From Spirochaetota bacterium (GTDB lineage: Bacteria > Spirochaetota > UBA4802 > JAFGJZ01), in the NCBI GenBank assembly GCA_027858855.1, contig JAQIBV010000030.1:1-64000 (forward strand): a stretch of 64,000 nucleotides of DNA. The letters are read 5' to 3'. Each line of letters begins with the position of its first letter. Within the stretch, counting starts at the first letter, position 1. Under the pieces are notes generated by a model. It was not told the origin of the DNA. It searched no databases and was given only the letters and a program-made list of their open reading frames with translations. Both the position numbers and the translations under genes were made by a program. Of this stretch, positions 44,201-52,110 are shown piece after piece.

Positions 44201-46129
44201 TCCGGAGATAAGTTCCTCTCTAATTTTGCATTTTGCGAGCTGTCCGACAGTGTTGCCGATAGTGCACAGTTTGTCAGATTCCTGCAGAACAACCTGATTC
44301 CTCATTTCTGGGACGAATCGCGTTATATGCTTTTTCTGGGTCTAAAACGTGCCGTCTACTATTTTTATAAACATGGAGTTTTAACCGGGGATCAAGTCTT
44401 CTCTCTCATTGAACAGTTGCAAGCATCGAAAGACAGCAAAATCGTGGAAATCGGAGAGGTTCTGCATAAACAGAATTCGCGGGGTGAAATCGTCTTTATG
44501 TCTTCCGAGACGGACCCTTTTTCGAAAAGTGGAGGACTCGCGAATGTTGTATATGAATTGCCGCGTGAGATGGCCAAAATGGGCGAAAAGGTCTATGTAA
44601 TCAGTGGTTATTATCGAAAAGGCGATCCGAAGGCAGTTCTCAAGATGACCGAGAACGCCAAGAAGTATAAGGTTGCCTATACTGGTAAGAATGTGCGCTT
44701 CAAAATTATGGGGACGGAGTATGAAGTGGGAGTCCATACTGCCGATGTTAATGGCGTTACCTATTATCTACTCGATCACTACGAACTCTTCGATGGACTC
44801 TATTGGGGGGTTACTTCAGAAGAGAAGCTTCGCAGGCGCATTGGATTTGCCCGTGCCTGTGCAGAGGTTATATGCACCTTCGGTCTACAGCCATACTTCA
44901 CCTTTACCAATGATGCTTTTGCGGCACTCTTCAGCGGTATTGTCAGAAGTGATCCTAATTATAGTCTGCACCCATCTTTTGCAGAAAACACCTATCTGCA
45001 TATCATCCATAATGGAGGCTGGCAGTATTTTGATGCCTACGAACGCTTTGAAAAGGGCTTTGATCTTTTTTCACTGTTTAATCTTGAGGGGTGGAAGGCT
45101 GGTAATTTTCTTGATCCTGTACATGGCAATCGCATTAACTGCATGGCTGCCGGTGTTCGTTTTTCGGATCGTGTAATTACGGTTAGCCCATCCTATGCTC
45201 GTCAGATCGAGTATCAGAGTGATGGACTGGAACATATTCTTTCAAACGTGCTGGGAATCAGTAATGGAATTGGTGATGATCTTTATACCCGCATTAAATA
45301 CCGGTTTGATTCAAGCGGATTTATAGAACGCAACTACAAGGGCTTCCGAAAGGCTGTTCGAGCAGATAAAAAGCTTACAGCTCTTATTCAGAAGCGTTAT
45401 CCTGAAATTCTGGAAGGTATAAAGGCTGTCGAGTCGATAGCGGATGAAAAACGATGCTATATAGTCAGCCGTGTGATGTATAAGATGCTGCTTCAGTTTG
45501 AACGCGGTCTTTATATCGATCCGGATAAGGTTCTGTTTTGTATGATTCACCGTATAACCGAGCAGAAAGGTTATCAGCTTCTGCTTGATACTTCCGAGGG
45601 GATATTCAAGACTCTCGAGATGCAGGGGGTAATGGGTGGATCTGTTTCAGCCGGTGATAATTCCGGGGACACGATAGCTCACGGACTATGGTTGTTGAGC
45701 CAGTATTATCCTAAAAGTGCAGATGTAGCTATCGGTTTTCAGGATGTCAGTGTTCCTCTTATGGCCTCCGATATCTTTTGTATGCCGTCCATGAATGAGC
45801 CGGGTGGTATTTCACAGCTTGAAGGCTTTTTATGTGGTTGCCTGCTTGTTGCCCGTGCCACTGGGGGGCTTCGTGATACAGTATTTCCGATTCGTAAAAA
45901 CGGTGATGTCATTGAAGGTAACGGTTTCCTTTTCTCTGACTATTCGGGCTGGGCCTTTTACGATGCGATGGAGCGTGCTGTAAACTTTTTCCGTGAAAAC
46001 GATGAAGATACAATATATAAAGCTCGAATGAATGCATGTAACAGTGTATTTTACTGGGATATTGCAGCCCGTCAATACCTCGAAAATATCTACAACATGA
46101 AAGAGATTGTTCGCGTTATTGATCAGTAG
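41249..46129 (+). CDS. Alpha-amylase-like (GH13) and glycogen synthase (GT5) fusion
   Basis: This 1626-residue fusion has an N-terminal helical region (1-330), a carbohydrate-binding-like beta domain (about 340-450), a GH13 barrel and a GT5 glycogen synthase. In the barrel the nucleophile is Asp637 in GIRFDSAHA, the acid/base is Glu722 in YIAECFWG and the third acid is Asp786 in GNHDERR. The GT5 part starts near 1080 with VFMSSETDPFSKSGGLANV (ADP-glucose-binding SKSGGL, Lys1093) and has HIIHNGGWQYFDA and EPGGISQLEGFLCG with ATGGLRDTV. It would elongate alpha-1,4-glucan and act on it with the amylase half. All key residues of both halves are present. It is a single gene, and its stop overlaps the 3' end of the convergent next gene by 14 bases. 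Confidence 0.9.
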   Translation: MENKSVKNDEICGLCRFALKDEHLVQARYVKKEVSRAFEEGRAFPFEIRKELVDDMRFDRFIPTYHERIIDIRNSIYENLGEEDGYSTTRLIKDTRLAERLYSAVFFVHRAIADGEYNSLPDRRFVILKELPGNPTLYHVSNETTVISHVGQGPYWAELPTLYLGLKTFDILDTEYKRGETALFEAFKKLLKIEERAIETGFSHVEVYPAEYSIALNNLVNSLIEYTGQTELRTHDTAEKRETKPFSSKTRDKYLEMLNARYFHEPSHFDYAQNLKAVDGIARLARRYRINGDRESLHQCVRLLVSASGHDIHEIRNRANIILERLFAPKEYDAPLATVFYNLQAGDTFNFSLKLPASSKGYILRIYNYSCDEEFFADDDIDYKDYPMHTDEDGELYKVAVPLNRYGHYDFLVFKKKSHKLEWIDQYGASGRINVMPDVRGEIILEIFTDIHGHTKLYWHDETGNPGLVYNENGEVIRTGTFADITMHLADMKRRYSISTIYVLGCQKRGSHSEDWADGATSPSPFSPESLTEIEESLGGAEQFAELVRQAHLNDIKIIVDIIPHLNRHSSELSEENVVYCYGDDGGVYPRSATDGRYGSWDDGKLLNYRRFEVWEWVYRSIETLVENFGIDGIRFDSAHAVPIMMKRNNYPFVYDHNRSHEEMVEGRIILNDRWDDHFITTGFYDCQCRDSIAVPFHQFLMYGIQRILRKYKKDFFLYIAECFWGHERFLARSGIVPYNASFFKVCENISHGKSDVREIYHIYDSYYPSVLPQGTELLGIFGNHDERRALNTFGQHGLRAAIALTSFLSNIIMDYEGSAEGEGWKVYLDNIYVNWNQFEFASHRSVERFYRDIYRFHRDNRGRGHLLWANNDMVAAALKPSSSGFWVGAFNFADSNQTVSIQFDNPVLQIADDDFFRVVDPVYSKITSNYSYFSGKELKVSRVNTIVSYVDRVKLLKLEKSNVGTLDYPLYFNDSFYRLCSISSGDKFLSNFAFCELSDSVADSAQFVRFLQNNLIPHFWDESRYMLFLGLKRAVYYFYKHGVLTGDQVFSLIEQLQASKDSKIVEIGEVLHKQNSRGEIVFMSSETDPFSKSGGLANVVYELPREMAKMGEKVYVISGYYRKGDPKAVLKMTENAKKYKVAYTGKNVRFKIMGTEYEVGVHTADVNGVTYYLLDHYELFDGLYWGVTSEEKLRRRIGFARACAEVICTFGLQPYFTFTNDAFAALFSGIVRSDPNYSLHPSFAENTYLHIIHNGGWQYFDAYERFEKGFDLFSLFNLEGWKAGNFLDPVHGNRINCMAAGVRFSDRVITVSPSYARQIEYQSDGLEHILSNVLGISNGIGDDLYTRIKYRFDSSGFIERNYKGFRKAVRADKKLTALIQKRYPEILEGIKAVESIADEKRCYIVSRVMYKMLLQFERGLYIDPDKVLFCMIHRITEQKGYQLLLDTSEGIFKTLEMQGVMGGSVSAGDNSGDTIAHGLWLLSQYYPKSADVAIGFQDVSVPLMASDIFCMPSMNEPGGISQLEGFLCGCLLVARATGGLRDTVFPIRKNGDVIEGNGFLFSDYSGWAFYDAMERAVNFFRENDEDTIYKARMNACNSVFYWDIAARQYLENIYNMKEIVRVIDQ

Positions 46130-46565
46130 CAGAAATCGAAAAGGGGATAAGGCGGTTAATTACTGTTTCAACAGTGCGGTATTCTTCATCACCATCTTTT
46201 TCAGGTAATCCGCCGATTGTGATTTCGGCAGTGCGCTTTCTTACAGTTATATTCTGAATTCTACCAGATCCACCCTCTATCATGGGGGTGGAGGGGCTTT
46301 CCTCATCCGGTAACTTAAACCCGAAAATTTCGATTCGAATATGGCCTCCAATAAACAGAGTTTTCACTGGCGATTGCAGAATTTTACGAAAAACAGGCGG
46401 TTCATAGACTAGTCTGAGTGTGAGCTTTCTGTATTCACCGTACGATATGAACGAGTTTTTGAAATTCATTAGTCCAAGTGCGTTTATCCACTCCTGATAA
46501 TAGGAGATCTGCCGATTAAAAATAATTTTATAAAAAAAACGAACTGCCGCACTTGATTGATTCAT
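46116..46565 (-). CDS. Hypothetical protein, 149 residues
   Basis: I do not recognise a family. The protein is soluble with a beta-rich central part (KLTLRLVYEPPVFRKILQ, KTLFIGGHIRIEIFGFKL) and an N-terminal helical region (SSAAVRFFYKIIFNRQISYYQEW). The pattern could be a small PilZ-like or DUF-type domain, but no RxxxR or D/NxSxxG motif of PilZ is visible. It converges on the amylase-synthase gene with a 14-base overlap of the 3' ends. Its start has no strong ribosome-binding site (AGGAAGAAACC). Confidence 0.5.
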   Translation of the reverse strand: MNQSSAAVRFFYKIIFNRQISYYQEWINALGLMNFKNSFISYGEYRKLTLRLVYEPPVFRKILQSPVKTLFIGGHIRIEIFGFKLPDEESPSTPMIEGGSGRIQNITVRKRTAEITIGGLPEKDGDEEYRTVETVINRLIPFSISATDQ

Positions 46566-46872
46566 GGTTTCTTCCTGTTTATAACGGCTTTGGGATTACT
46601 TTTGATACCGGGTAGCAAGAGCTATTGTCAACTAGGAAGTTAAGAATTGGTCGTAAAACGTGTAAAAGCGCCAGACTATTTCGCTTTGAGGATAGCGCAA
46701 ATAGTCTGGCTTATTAATGAAAATTCCGAAATAAAGGGTATATTTCCCTGATGCCGGTGGATCTTAACTATACAGATAAAAATCCCGAGATTTAATTATT
46801 TATTGACAATATGTCGCTATATTTTTCAGTGACATCTGTTGTTTCTGGTATACAGAAAACAAGGAGAACCTT
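46566..46872. other. Divergent intergenic region with a 17-bp hairpin
   Basis: A near-perfect inverted repeat, GCCAGACTATTTCGCT and AGCGCAAATAGTCTGGC with one bulge, lies at 46670-46710. It sits between two divergently transcribed genes, so it may be a 5'-leader structure, operator or mobile palindrome. A TTGACA at 46802-46807 has no properly spaced -10. The rest shows no gene. Confidence 0.6.
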
Positions 46873-47298
46873 ATGTTTATACGAAAATCAAAAATTGAGA
46901 TGCTGATTCAGAAAGAGCGGCAAAAAGAGTTTGCCCGGTCAACGGCTGAATATGACAAGATGCTCAAGAAAACTGCTTCCGAGCTTACACAAAAGCATGA
47001 GACTGACCTGAAAGAGATAAAGCGTCTTTACGATAAAGATATTAAAAGCAAACAACAGGAAATTATTCAGCTAAGACAGGAATTAAGTAAAAACCATGAG
47101 CTTTATCAGCGAATTCGCCAACGGGAACTGGAGCTTGATAATCTGAGTGCCAGCTTCGATACTGTATTAAATGAAATGAACATTAAGGTGCAGGAGTCGA
47201 TTCAACCCTTTTACCGAATACGTGCAAAGATAGAGACAACCAAGCGTATTTCTGATAAACGTGATAATAAGGTGCAGTCTATCTTTCAGGCTATGTAA
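46873..47298 (+). CDS. Coiled-coil protein, 141 residues
   Basis: The protein is almost entirely coiled coil from residue 1 to about 120: heptad-rich KERQKEFARSTAEYDKMLKKTASEL in pieces, KEIKRLYDKDIKSKQQEI and ELELDNLSASFDTVL. No membrane segment or signal is present. No named family fits. AAGGAG lies 7 nt before the ATG. It ends 8 bases into the 3' end of a convergent ECF sigma factor gene. The two genes may have been brought together by chance, since they converge. Confidence 0.7.
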   Translation: MFIRKSKIEMLIQKERQKEFARSTAEYDKMLKKTASELTQKHETDLKEIKRLYDKDIKSKQQEIIQLRQELSKNHELYQRIRQRELELDNLSASFDTVLNEMNIKVQESIQPFYRIRAKIETTKRISDKRDNKVQSIFQAM

Positions 47299-47845
47299 CG
47301 GTGTCGGGCCATTTGGAAAGCGAACCAATCAGAGAGGCTTCTTCAAATGTAATGCCGTTTTCCCGCATGTTTCGAGCCAGAAGTTCTTTTGCTCGTGATA
47401 AACGTGACTTGACCGTACCGACTGAAACTCCTGTTTCGATTGCGATCGATTCATAGCTGAATTTTCTGTAAAAGTAGAGGATAAGCACTTCTGCATATTC
47501 ATCTGGCTCTATGGTTAGCATCATATCAAGAATCTCTTCCCGGGCGCTGTTTTTCACAAACTTTTTTTCCGGGTCTTCGCTTTCTCTGCTGTTTTGCGGA
47601 ATTAACCTCTCGGCTCTTTCGTTGTTCCGGTACAGATCGTTACAGTAGTTGATTACAATTCTTTTCAACCATGGGTAGAAAAGATCTTCCGAGCGCAGTT
47701 TTGATCGGTTGTCGTAAGCACGCAGCATTGCCTCTTCAAGGGCATCTTCAGCATCAAAGCTGTTCCCCATTTTAAGGTTGGCAATCTTTAGCAGTGCCAT
47801 TTTGTATTTTAATGCTTCATTGAAAAAATCTTCTTTGTTTAACAT
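47291..47845 (-). CDS. ECF-type sigma-70 family RNA polymerase sigma factor
   Basis: This 184-residue ECF sigma factor has region 2 with FDAEDALEEAMLRAYDNRSKLR and WLKRIVINYCNDLYR, and region 4 with YFYRKFSYESIAIETGVSVGTVKSRLSRAKELL, whose GVSVGTVKSRLSRA is the typical recognition helix. Region 3 and a region 1 are absent, as usual for ECF factors. No anti-sigma factor or second regulator lies next to it, and its downstream neighbour is convergent. Its target promoters are unknown. The regulation may be transcriptional or through a distant partner. Confidence 0.9.
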   Translation of the reverse strand: MLNKEDFFNEALKYKMALLKIANLKMGNSFDAEDALEEAMLRAYDNRSKLRSEDLFYPWLKRIVINYCNDLYRNNERAERLIPQNSRESEDPEKKFVKNSAREEILDMMLTIEPDEYAEVLILYFYRKFSYESIAIETGVSVGTVKSRLSRAKELLARNMRENGITFEEASLIGSLSKWPDTVT

Positions 47846-48175
47846 TCGAATCGTCCTGAATGAATTATTGACAGATCTGTCTTTACCCTCTTGTGGGAAT
47901 AACAGTATATAGGTCCAAACTATAGTAATTTAGCCATCGCTCTTTTATGTTTTTACCAGACAGGAATACAAGAAAAATTTTAATCACAACTTTTCGCCTG
48001 CTATTTTCCTCATCTCATACTTTAGTTCAGGTCTGGTTTTTTTAAAATAGTTGCGCTCGATACCGGAAATACATAGTTTTGAAACAGTTGATCTTCTTAA
48101 TGAAGGCTTGGTTGTTATAAATATTTAATACCTGATTTATAATATGATCAAAAAAACGGATGTTCAGGATATAAA
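47846..48175. other. Divergent intergenic region, no gene recognised
   Basis: About 330 AT-rich bases between the sigma factor start and the glycosyltransferase start. No clear promoter or RNA could be assigned. No gene fits. Confidence 0.4.
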
Positions 48176-49252
48176 ATGGTGTCAGTGACAGTCGTAGTTC
48201 CAACTTATAAAGAGGCTGAAAATATTCCAGTCCTTGTAAAAAGGCTTTGTGCTGCATTTGCTTCGAGCCAGCATAATTGTTCAATAATAATTGTTGATGA
48301 TAATTCCCGTGATGGTACGCAAAATATTGTAACGAATCTTTCGTCGGAGTATCCGGTTAAGTTGCATTTACGTGAAAAGGAGCGTGGGCTCTCTTCGGCT
48401 GTTTTAGCTGGCTTTGAACGTGCAGATGGTGAGATTTTTGTCTGTATGGACGCTGATCTCTCACATCCGCCTGAAAAGGTAATCGAAATGTGTGACATCA
48501 TTAGTAGCGGGGAAGCTGACTTCGTTATAGGAAGCCGTAATGTTCCTGGCGGTTCAGCCGACAGTTTTAATTTTTATCGCCGGAGCAATGCCTTTCTCGC
48601 ACGTATGCTGGCTTTTCCACTTGCCAGAATCAGTGATCCAATGGCCGGTTTTTTCGCCTTTCGGTCGCAACTATATACTACTGACCTGATTTCACAATTG
48701 AATCCGGTTGGTTGGAAGATATGTCTTGAAATACTTGTAAAAATGAACCCGGGGAAAGTGCGAGAAATTCCTATAATCTTTGAAGAGCGTCTGTACGGTT
48801 GCAGTAAATTATCTTTTAAGGAACAGATAAATTATCTTATTCATTTGAAACGGCTCTATTGTTACAAGTTTAAGGGAATAGCCCGCTTTGCTGTTTTTTC
48901 TCTTGTTGGTGCGTCTGGGATTGCTGTTGACCTGGGTGTTGTTTACGGGGGTGTTGAAATTGTCGGTGTACCTTTTAAATTTTCACGTATAGCGGGGATT
49001 GCGTCAGCTATGACGACAAATTACCTCTTAAACCGTTTTTTCACATTTGAAGAGCGTCCGGCGCGCGGTTTTTTTCTTGCCTATTTGGGATTTGTGATTG
49101 TATGTTCTCTGGGAGCCCTTCTTAACTGGCGCGTCTCTCTCTATTTTCATGATGTGATGTCGCTTCATTACATGCTTGCATCCTTAATCGGAATCATCGC
49201 TGGTACTTTAATCAATTTTTCGGGTAGTACTTTGTTGGTTTTTCGAAAGTAG
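48176..49252 (+). CDS. Polyprenyl-phosphate glycosyltransferase (GT2) fused to GtrA-like domain
   Basis: This 358-residue protein has an N-terminal GT2 (dolichol-phosphate mannosyltransferase-like) domain with VVVPTYKEAENI, IIVDDNSRDGT, the metal-binding DxD in FVCMDADLSHPP, and GSRNVPGGS. The C-terminal third is a GtrA-like four-helix membrane domain: FAVFSLVGASGIAVDLGVVY, TNYLLNRFFTFEE and ASLIGIIAGTLINFSGSTLLVF in pieces. It probably transfers a sugar from a nucleotide donor to undecaprenyl phosphate, with GtrA helping to flip the lipid-linked sugar. GT2-GtrA fusions are known. It is a single gene with no surface-polysaccharide cluster adjacent. Confidence 0.88.
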   Translation: MVSVTVVVPTYKEAENIPVLVKRLCAAFASSQHNCSIIIVDDNSRDGTQNIVTNLSSEYPVKLHLREKERGLSSAVLAGFERADGEIFVCMDADLSHPPEKVIEMCDIISSGEADFVIGSRNVPGGSADSFNFYRRSNAFLARMLAFPLARISDPMAGFFAFRSQLYTTDLISQLNPVGWKICLEILVKMNPGKVREIPIIFEERLYGCSKLSFKEQINYLIHLKRLYCYKFKGIARFAVFSLVGASGIAVDLGVVYGGVEIVGVPFKFSRIAGIASAMTTNYLLNRFFTFEERPARGFFLAYLGFVIVCSLGALLNWRVSLYFHDVMSLHYMLASLIGIIAGTLINFSGSTLLVFRK

Positions 49253-49262
49253 AGCAGATAAA

Positions 49263-49552
49263 TAATATTGGGAATCTCTAATAATTAGCTTTTTTAAAGG
49301 AACTTGCGAAAAATTCCTTTAAGCTAAAATTTTGCGCTGTCCTTAAAGCGCAAATATTTTAGCGCTTTTTCGAGCGTTGCGAGAAAAATTATCAATAAGC
49401 AGAAATATTTGCGCTATCCTTAAAAGCGAAAGATTTCTGCGTTTTTTCGAGCCCTGCGAGAAAAATTATCCTTAATAGGCACTTTAACAGTGTAACCTTC
49501 TGAAATTTAGAAATTTTTTTAAAAATTCTTTGGTAATTTTACGAAGTTCCCT
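49263..49552 (-). repeat. MITE-like element, copy B, enlarged by a 2 x 76-bp tandem insert
   Basis: In reverse orientation to copy A, it starts with ATTGGGAATCTCTAATAATTA, then GGAACTTGCGAAAAATTCC, and ends with GGTAATTTTACGAAGTTCCC. Between TTCCTTTA and ATAGGCACTT, which are adjacent in copy A apart from two bases, lie two imperfect tandem units of 76 bp (49322-49397 and 49398-49473), each with a GCTAAAAT...ATTTTAGC-type hairpin and ending GAGAAAAATTATC. The element ends 20 bases before the patatin-like start codon. Confidence 0.78.
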
Positions 49553-49571
49553 AGTGTTTAACGGTATTATT

Positions 49572-50432
49572 ATGAAAAATTATGATTACCCCCTGATTCT
49601 TGAAGGTGGAGGTTTGCGCTGTACTTTTACGGCCGGTATTCTTGAATATTTTCTTAAAAATTCAATTCAATTTTTAAATGTGTATGGTGTATCTGCCGGC
49701 GCCGGTGTTGCTGCAAGCTATATCTCCGGTCAACGGGGACGTAATTTTCGTGTGAATGTTCAGATGCCCTCTGACCCGCGTTTTGCCGGTTTTCGCAATT
49801 TTTTCAAAGAGGGCTCTTTTTTTGGAATGAATTTTCTGTATAATGAAATACCTAACAAAATTGATCCCTTCGATTATGAGACCTATTTCTCTACTCCTGT
49901 TTCTTTCACAGTAGTCGTTACTTCACTGGATACTGGTAAGCCGGTATATCTAACAAATAATAAAAATGATAAAAATTATGCAATGAAACTTTTGACAGCA
50001 AGTGGAAGCATTCCGCTGCTAGCCCCACCAATCGAAATAGATGGTTCCTGGTATTATGATGGTGGAGTCGGTGACTCTATTCCTTTAGATCAAGCGTTGG
50101 AAACATACGATAAAGCTGTTGTTATTCTGACCCGTAAGCGTGGTTACCGGAAAAAAGCACAAAAGATGAAGCCATACATTAAGTACAAATTCAGACACTT
50201 TCCAGAATTTGCTCAAGCTTTGATTTCGCGTAACGATAAGTACAATTCGCTTCTTGATAAAATTGATCTTCTTGAGAAACAGGGGCGAATTTTTGTTATC
50301 GCCCCAGAAAAGCCGGAACTGATCGTAGGGCGTATGGAGCGTAAATTTCTACGTCTTGAAGCCTTTTATAATTATGGTCATGAACTTATTTCCGAACGCT
50401 ACTCAGACCTGCAAAACTTCCTTCAATCGTAA
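49572..50432 (+). CDS. Patatin-like phospholipase family protein (YjjU-type)
   Basis: This 286-residue protein of the patatin/YjjU (COG4667-like) group has the oxyanion loop EGGGLRCTF near residue 11, the nucleophile Ser41 in GVSAGAG and the catalytic Asp163 in YYDGGVGDSIP, which together make the Ser-Asp dyad. It would hydrolyse acyl esters of lipids. The C-terminal half (ETYDKAVVILTRKRGYRKK, IFVIAPEKPE) fits the YjjU layout. No signal peptide is visible, so it is cytoplasmic. I chose the ATG at 49572. The longer frame starting at 49530 runs through the end of MITE-like copy B. Copy C lies downstream, so the gene is flanked by inverted element copies. Confidence 0.85.
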   Translation: MKNYDYPLILEGGGLRCTFTAGILEYFLKNSIQFLNVYGVSAGAGVAASYISGQRGRNFRVNVQMPSDPRFAGFRNFFKEGSFFGMNFLYNEIPNKIDPFDYETYFSTPVSFTVVVTSLDTGKPVYLTNNKNDKNYAMKLLTASGSIPLLAPPIEIDGSWYYDGGVGDSIPLDQALETYDKAVVILTRKRGYRKKAQKMKPYIKYKFRHFPEFAQALISRNDKYNSLLDKIDLLEKQGRIFVIAPEKPELIVGRMERKFLRLEAFYNYGHELISERYSDLQNFLQS

Positions 50433-50481
50433 TATGCAGCTTCTTCTGGTTTCCACTGATGAATAGCAGGATAATTACATC

Positions 50482-50570
50482 AGGTAACTTCGGAAATTTA
50501 CAAGCTTTTAGAATGCAACCCTGTTGAAAATCCAATTATTAGAGATTGCCATCATTAAAAAAACTTTCGG
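50482..50570 (+). repeat. MITE-like element, copy C (internally deleted)
   Basis: It starts AGGTAACTTCGGAAATTTAC, close to the left end of copy A, lacks most of the central part and the right inverted end, and continues with CTGTTGAAAATCCAATTATTAGAGATTGCC, in pieces, which matches the tail of copy A. Orientation is as in copy A and opposite to copy B. The rest of the stretch to 50790 shows no gene. Confidence 0.6.
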
Positions 50571-50790
50571 GTAACACGGATATTTTTATATGCGTTATAA
50601 CCCTGGTATTTTGTTTGCTATCACATTCATCATGGTGTATATTGGGTAACAGATATTAAAAGAGGGACTTTTTGAAACCATTATTTTACAAAGTCGCTTG
50701 CTCAAAACTCCTTTTTGATAATGGGGTAGCGGACAAACGACTCTAAGTAAAGAGATTTTCCGGAGTGCCCTGAAATAAAAGGAGAAACTG

Positions 50791-51894
50791 ATGAGCAATA
50801 CTGTTTGGTGGGCTTTTGACGAGGTCGAAAATTTTATGTATGAAGGTTTCAGAGCAATTGGTGTTCCCGAAGAGGAGGCCACTGTTTGTGCTGATGTTCT
50901 TATCACCGCAGATAAACGTGGTATAGATTCGCATGGAGTCGGCAGGTTTAAGCCGATATATCTTGATCGGATTTGGGCCGGAATTCAGGAGCCAGTTTCC
51001 AATGTTGAGGTAGTCAGTGAAACCGAAACAACAGCTGTAATTGACGGCCATAACGGCATGGGGCATTATATTGCAAAACGTGCCAATGAGATGGCAATTG
51101 AAAAAGCCAAACAGTCGGGTGTTGGCATCGTTGCTGTCAGAAACTCCACACACTACGGGGCGGCCTGCTACTATCCGCTGATGGCGGTAAAGGAGGGTTG
51201 TTTCGGATTGACTACGACAAATGCACGCCCTTCGATTGCACCAACATGGGGCGTCGAAAATATGCTTGGAACAAACCCCATGACATGGGCCTTCCCGACG
51301 GATGAAGACTTTCCTTTCGTACTCGATTGTGCAACATCAGTAACCCAGCGTGGAAAAATTGAGTATTATGGTCGCATGGATAAGGAGCTACCATCAGGTT
51401 GGGTTATCGGACTGGATGGTAAATATAGAACCGACACGAAACAGGTTCTTACCGACCTGACACAGGGAAAGGCTGCGCTTACACCGCTAGGTGGTCTTGG
51501 TGAGCTTACTGGCGGTTATAAAGGTTATGGTTATTCTATTGTAGTTGAAATTCTTTCCGCTGCATTGTCAGACGCTTCATTCCTGAAGTCGTTAAACGGA
51601 TTTGATGAAAGTGGAAAGAAGATTCCGATTCTTCTGGGGCATTTTTTCATGGTAGTTGACATAAGCCGTTTTTTGCCGGTGGAACGTTTCAAGAAGATAA
51701 CTGGAACCATGATGCGTGATCTTCGTTCATCACAAAAGGCTCCCGGATCTGACAGAATATTCACGCCCGGCGAAAAAGAGTACGAGGCCTGGGTTTACCG
51801 TAAGGACAAAGGCGTGCCTTTCAACGATGCGTTGATAAAGTCATTTACGGAAGTAAAGGAAAAACTGAATATTAATATAGAGTTACCGTTCTAA
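50791..51894 (+). CDS. Malate/L-lactate dehydrogenase family oxidoreductase (Ldh2-type)
   Basis: This 367-residue NAD(P)-dependent oxidoreductase belongs to the Ldh_2/MDH2 family, not to the classical Rossmann LDH/MDH. Typical pieces are ADVLITADKRGIDSHGVGRF near 30-50 (with the conserved SHG), NGMGHYIAKRANEMAIEKAK, GIVAVRNSTHYGAACYY, GLTTTNARPSIAPTWG, MLGTNPMTWAFP and GGYKGYGYSIVVEILSAAL. Family members reduce 2-keto acids or oxidise 2-hydroxy acids such as malate, lactate, ureidoglycolate or 2,3-diketo-L-gulonate. The substrate cannot be told from sequence. AAGGAG 7 nt before the ATG supports the start. Three 58-bp repeats and a LacI-fold sensor kinase follow. Confidence 0.9.
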   Translation: MSNTVWWAFDEVENFMYEGFRAIGVPEEEATVCADVLITADKRGIDSHGVGRFKPIYLDRIWAGIQEPVSNVEVVSETETTAVIDGHNGMGHYIAKRANEMAIEKAKQSGVGIVAVRNSTHYGAACYYPLMAVKEGCFGLTTTNARPSIAPTWGVENMLGTNPMTWAFPTDEDFPFVLDCATSVTQRGKIEYYGRMDKELPSGWVIGLDGKYRTDTKQVLTDLTQGKAALTPLGGLGELTGGYKGYGYSIVVEILSAALSDASFLKSLNGFDESGKKIPILLGHFFMVVDISRFLPVERFKKITGTMMRDLRSSQKAPGSDRIFTPGEKEYEAWVYRKDKGVPFNDALIKSFTEVKEKLNINIELPF

Positions 51895-51900
51895 GTGCAA

Positions 51901-52074
51901 TTCGACTGTTAAAGTAGAAACTGCTTTCTCCCCGCCTCTGGCGGGAGAAATATTACAGTTCGACTATTGAAGTAACAACTGCCTTCTCCCCGCCTCTGGC
52001 GGGGGAAATAGTGCAGTTTGACTATTGAAGTAACAACTGCTTTCTCCCCGCCTCTGGCGGGGAGAAAAATCACG
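51901..52074 (+). repeat. Three tandem 58-bp repeats with GC-rich hairpins
   Basis: Units begin at 51901, 51959 and 52017, each with TTCGACTATTGAAGTAACAA-type sequence and a hairpin. The third has 12-bp arms TTTCTCCCCGCC and GGCGGGGAGAAA (52041-52067) around TCT. The first unit has one G fewer in the stem. The array lies between the dehydrogenase stop and the sensor kinase start (36 bases away). No T-tract follows, so they need not be terminators. Confidence 0.88.
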
Positions 52075-52110
52075 ATTCTAATTGATGAAACAATCTGTTT
52101 CGGAGGATGA

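Noticed and set aside
51901-52074. Three 58-bp units considered as a CRISPR array
   Set aside because: The whole 58-bp unit is repeated without unique spacers, and no cas gene lies nearby.
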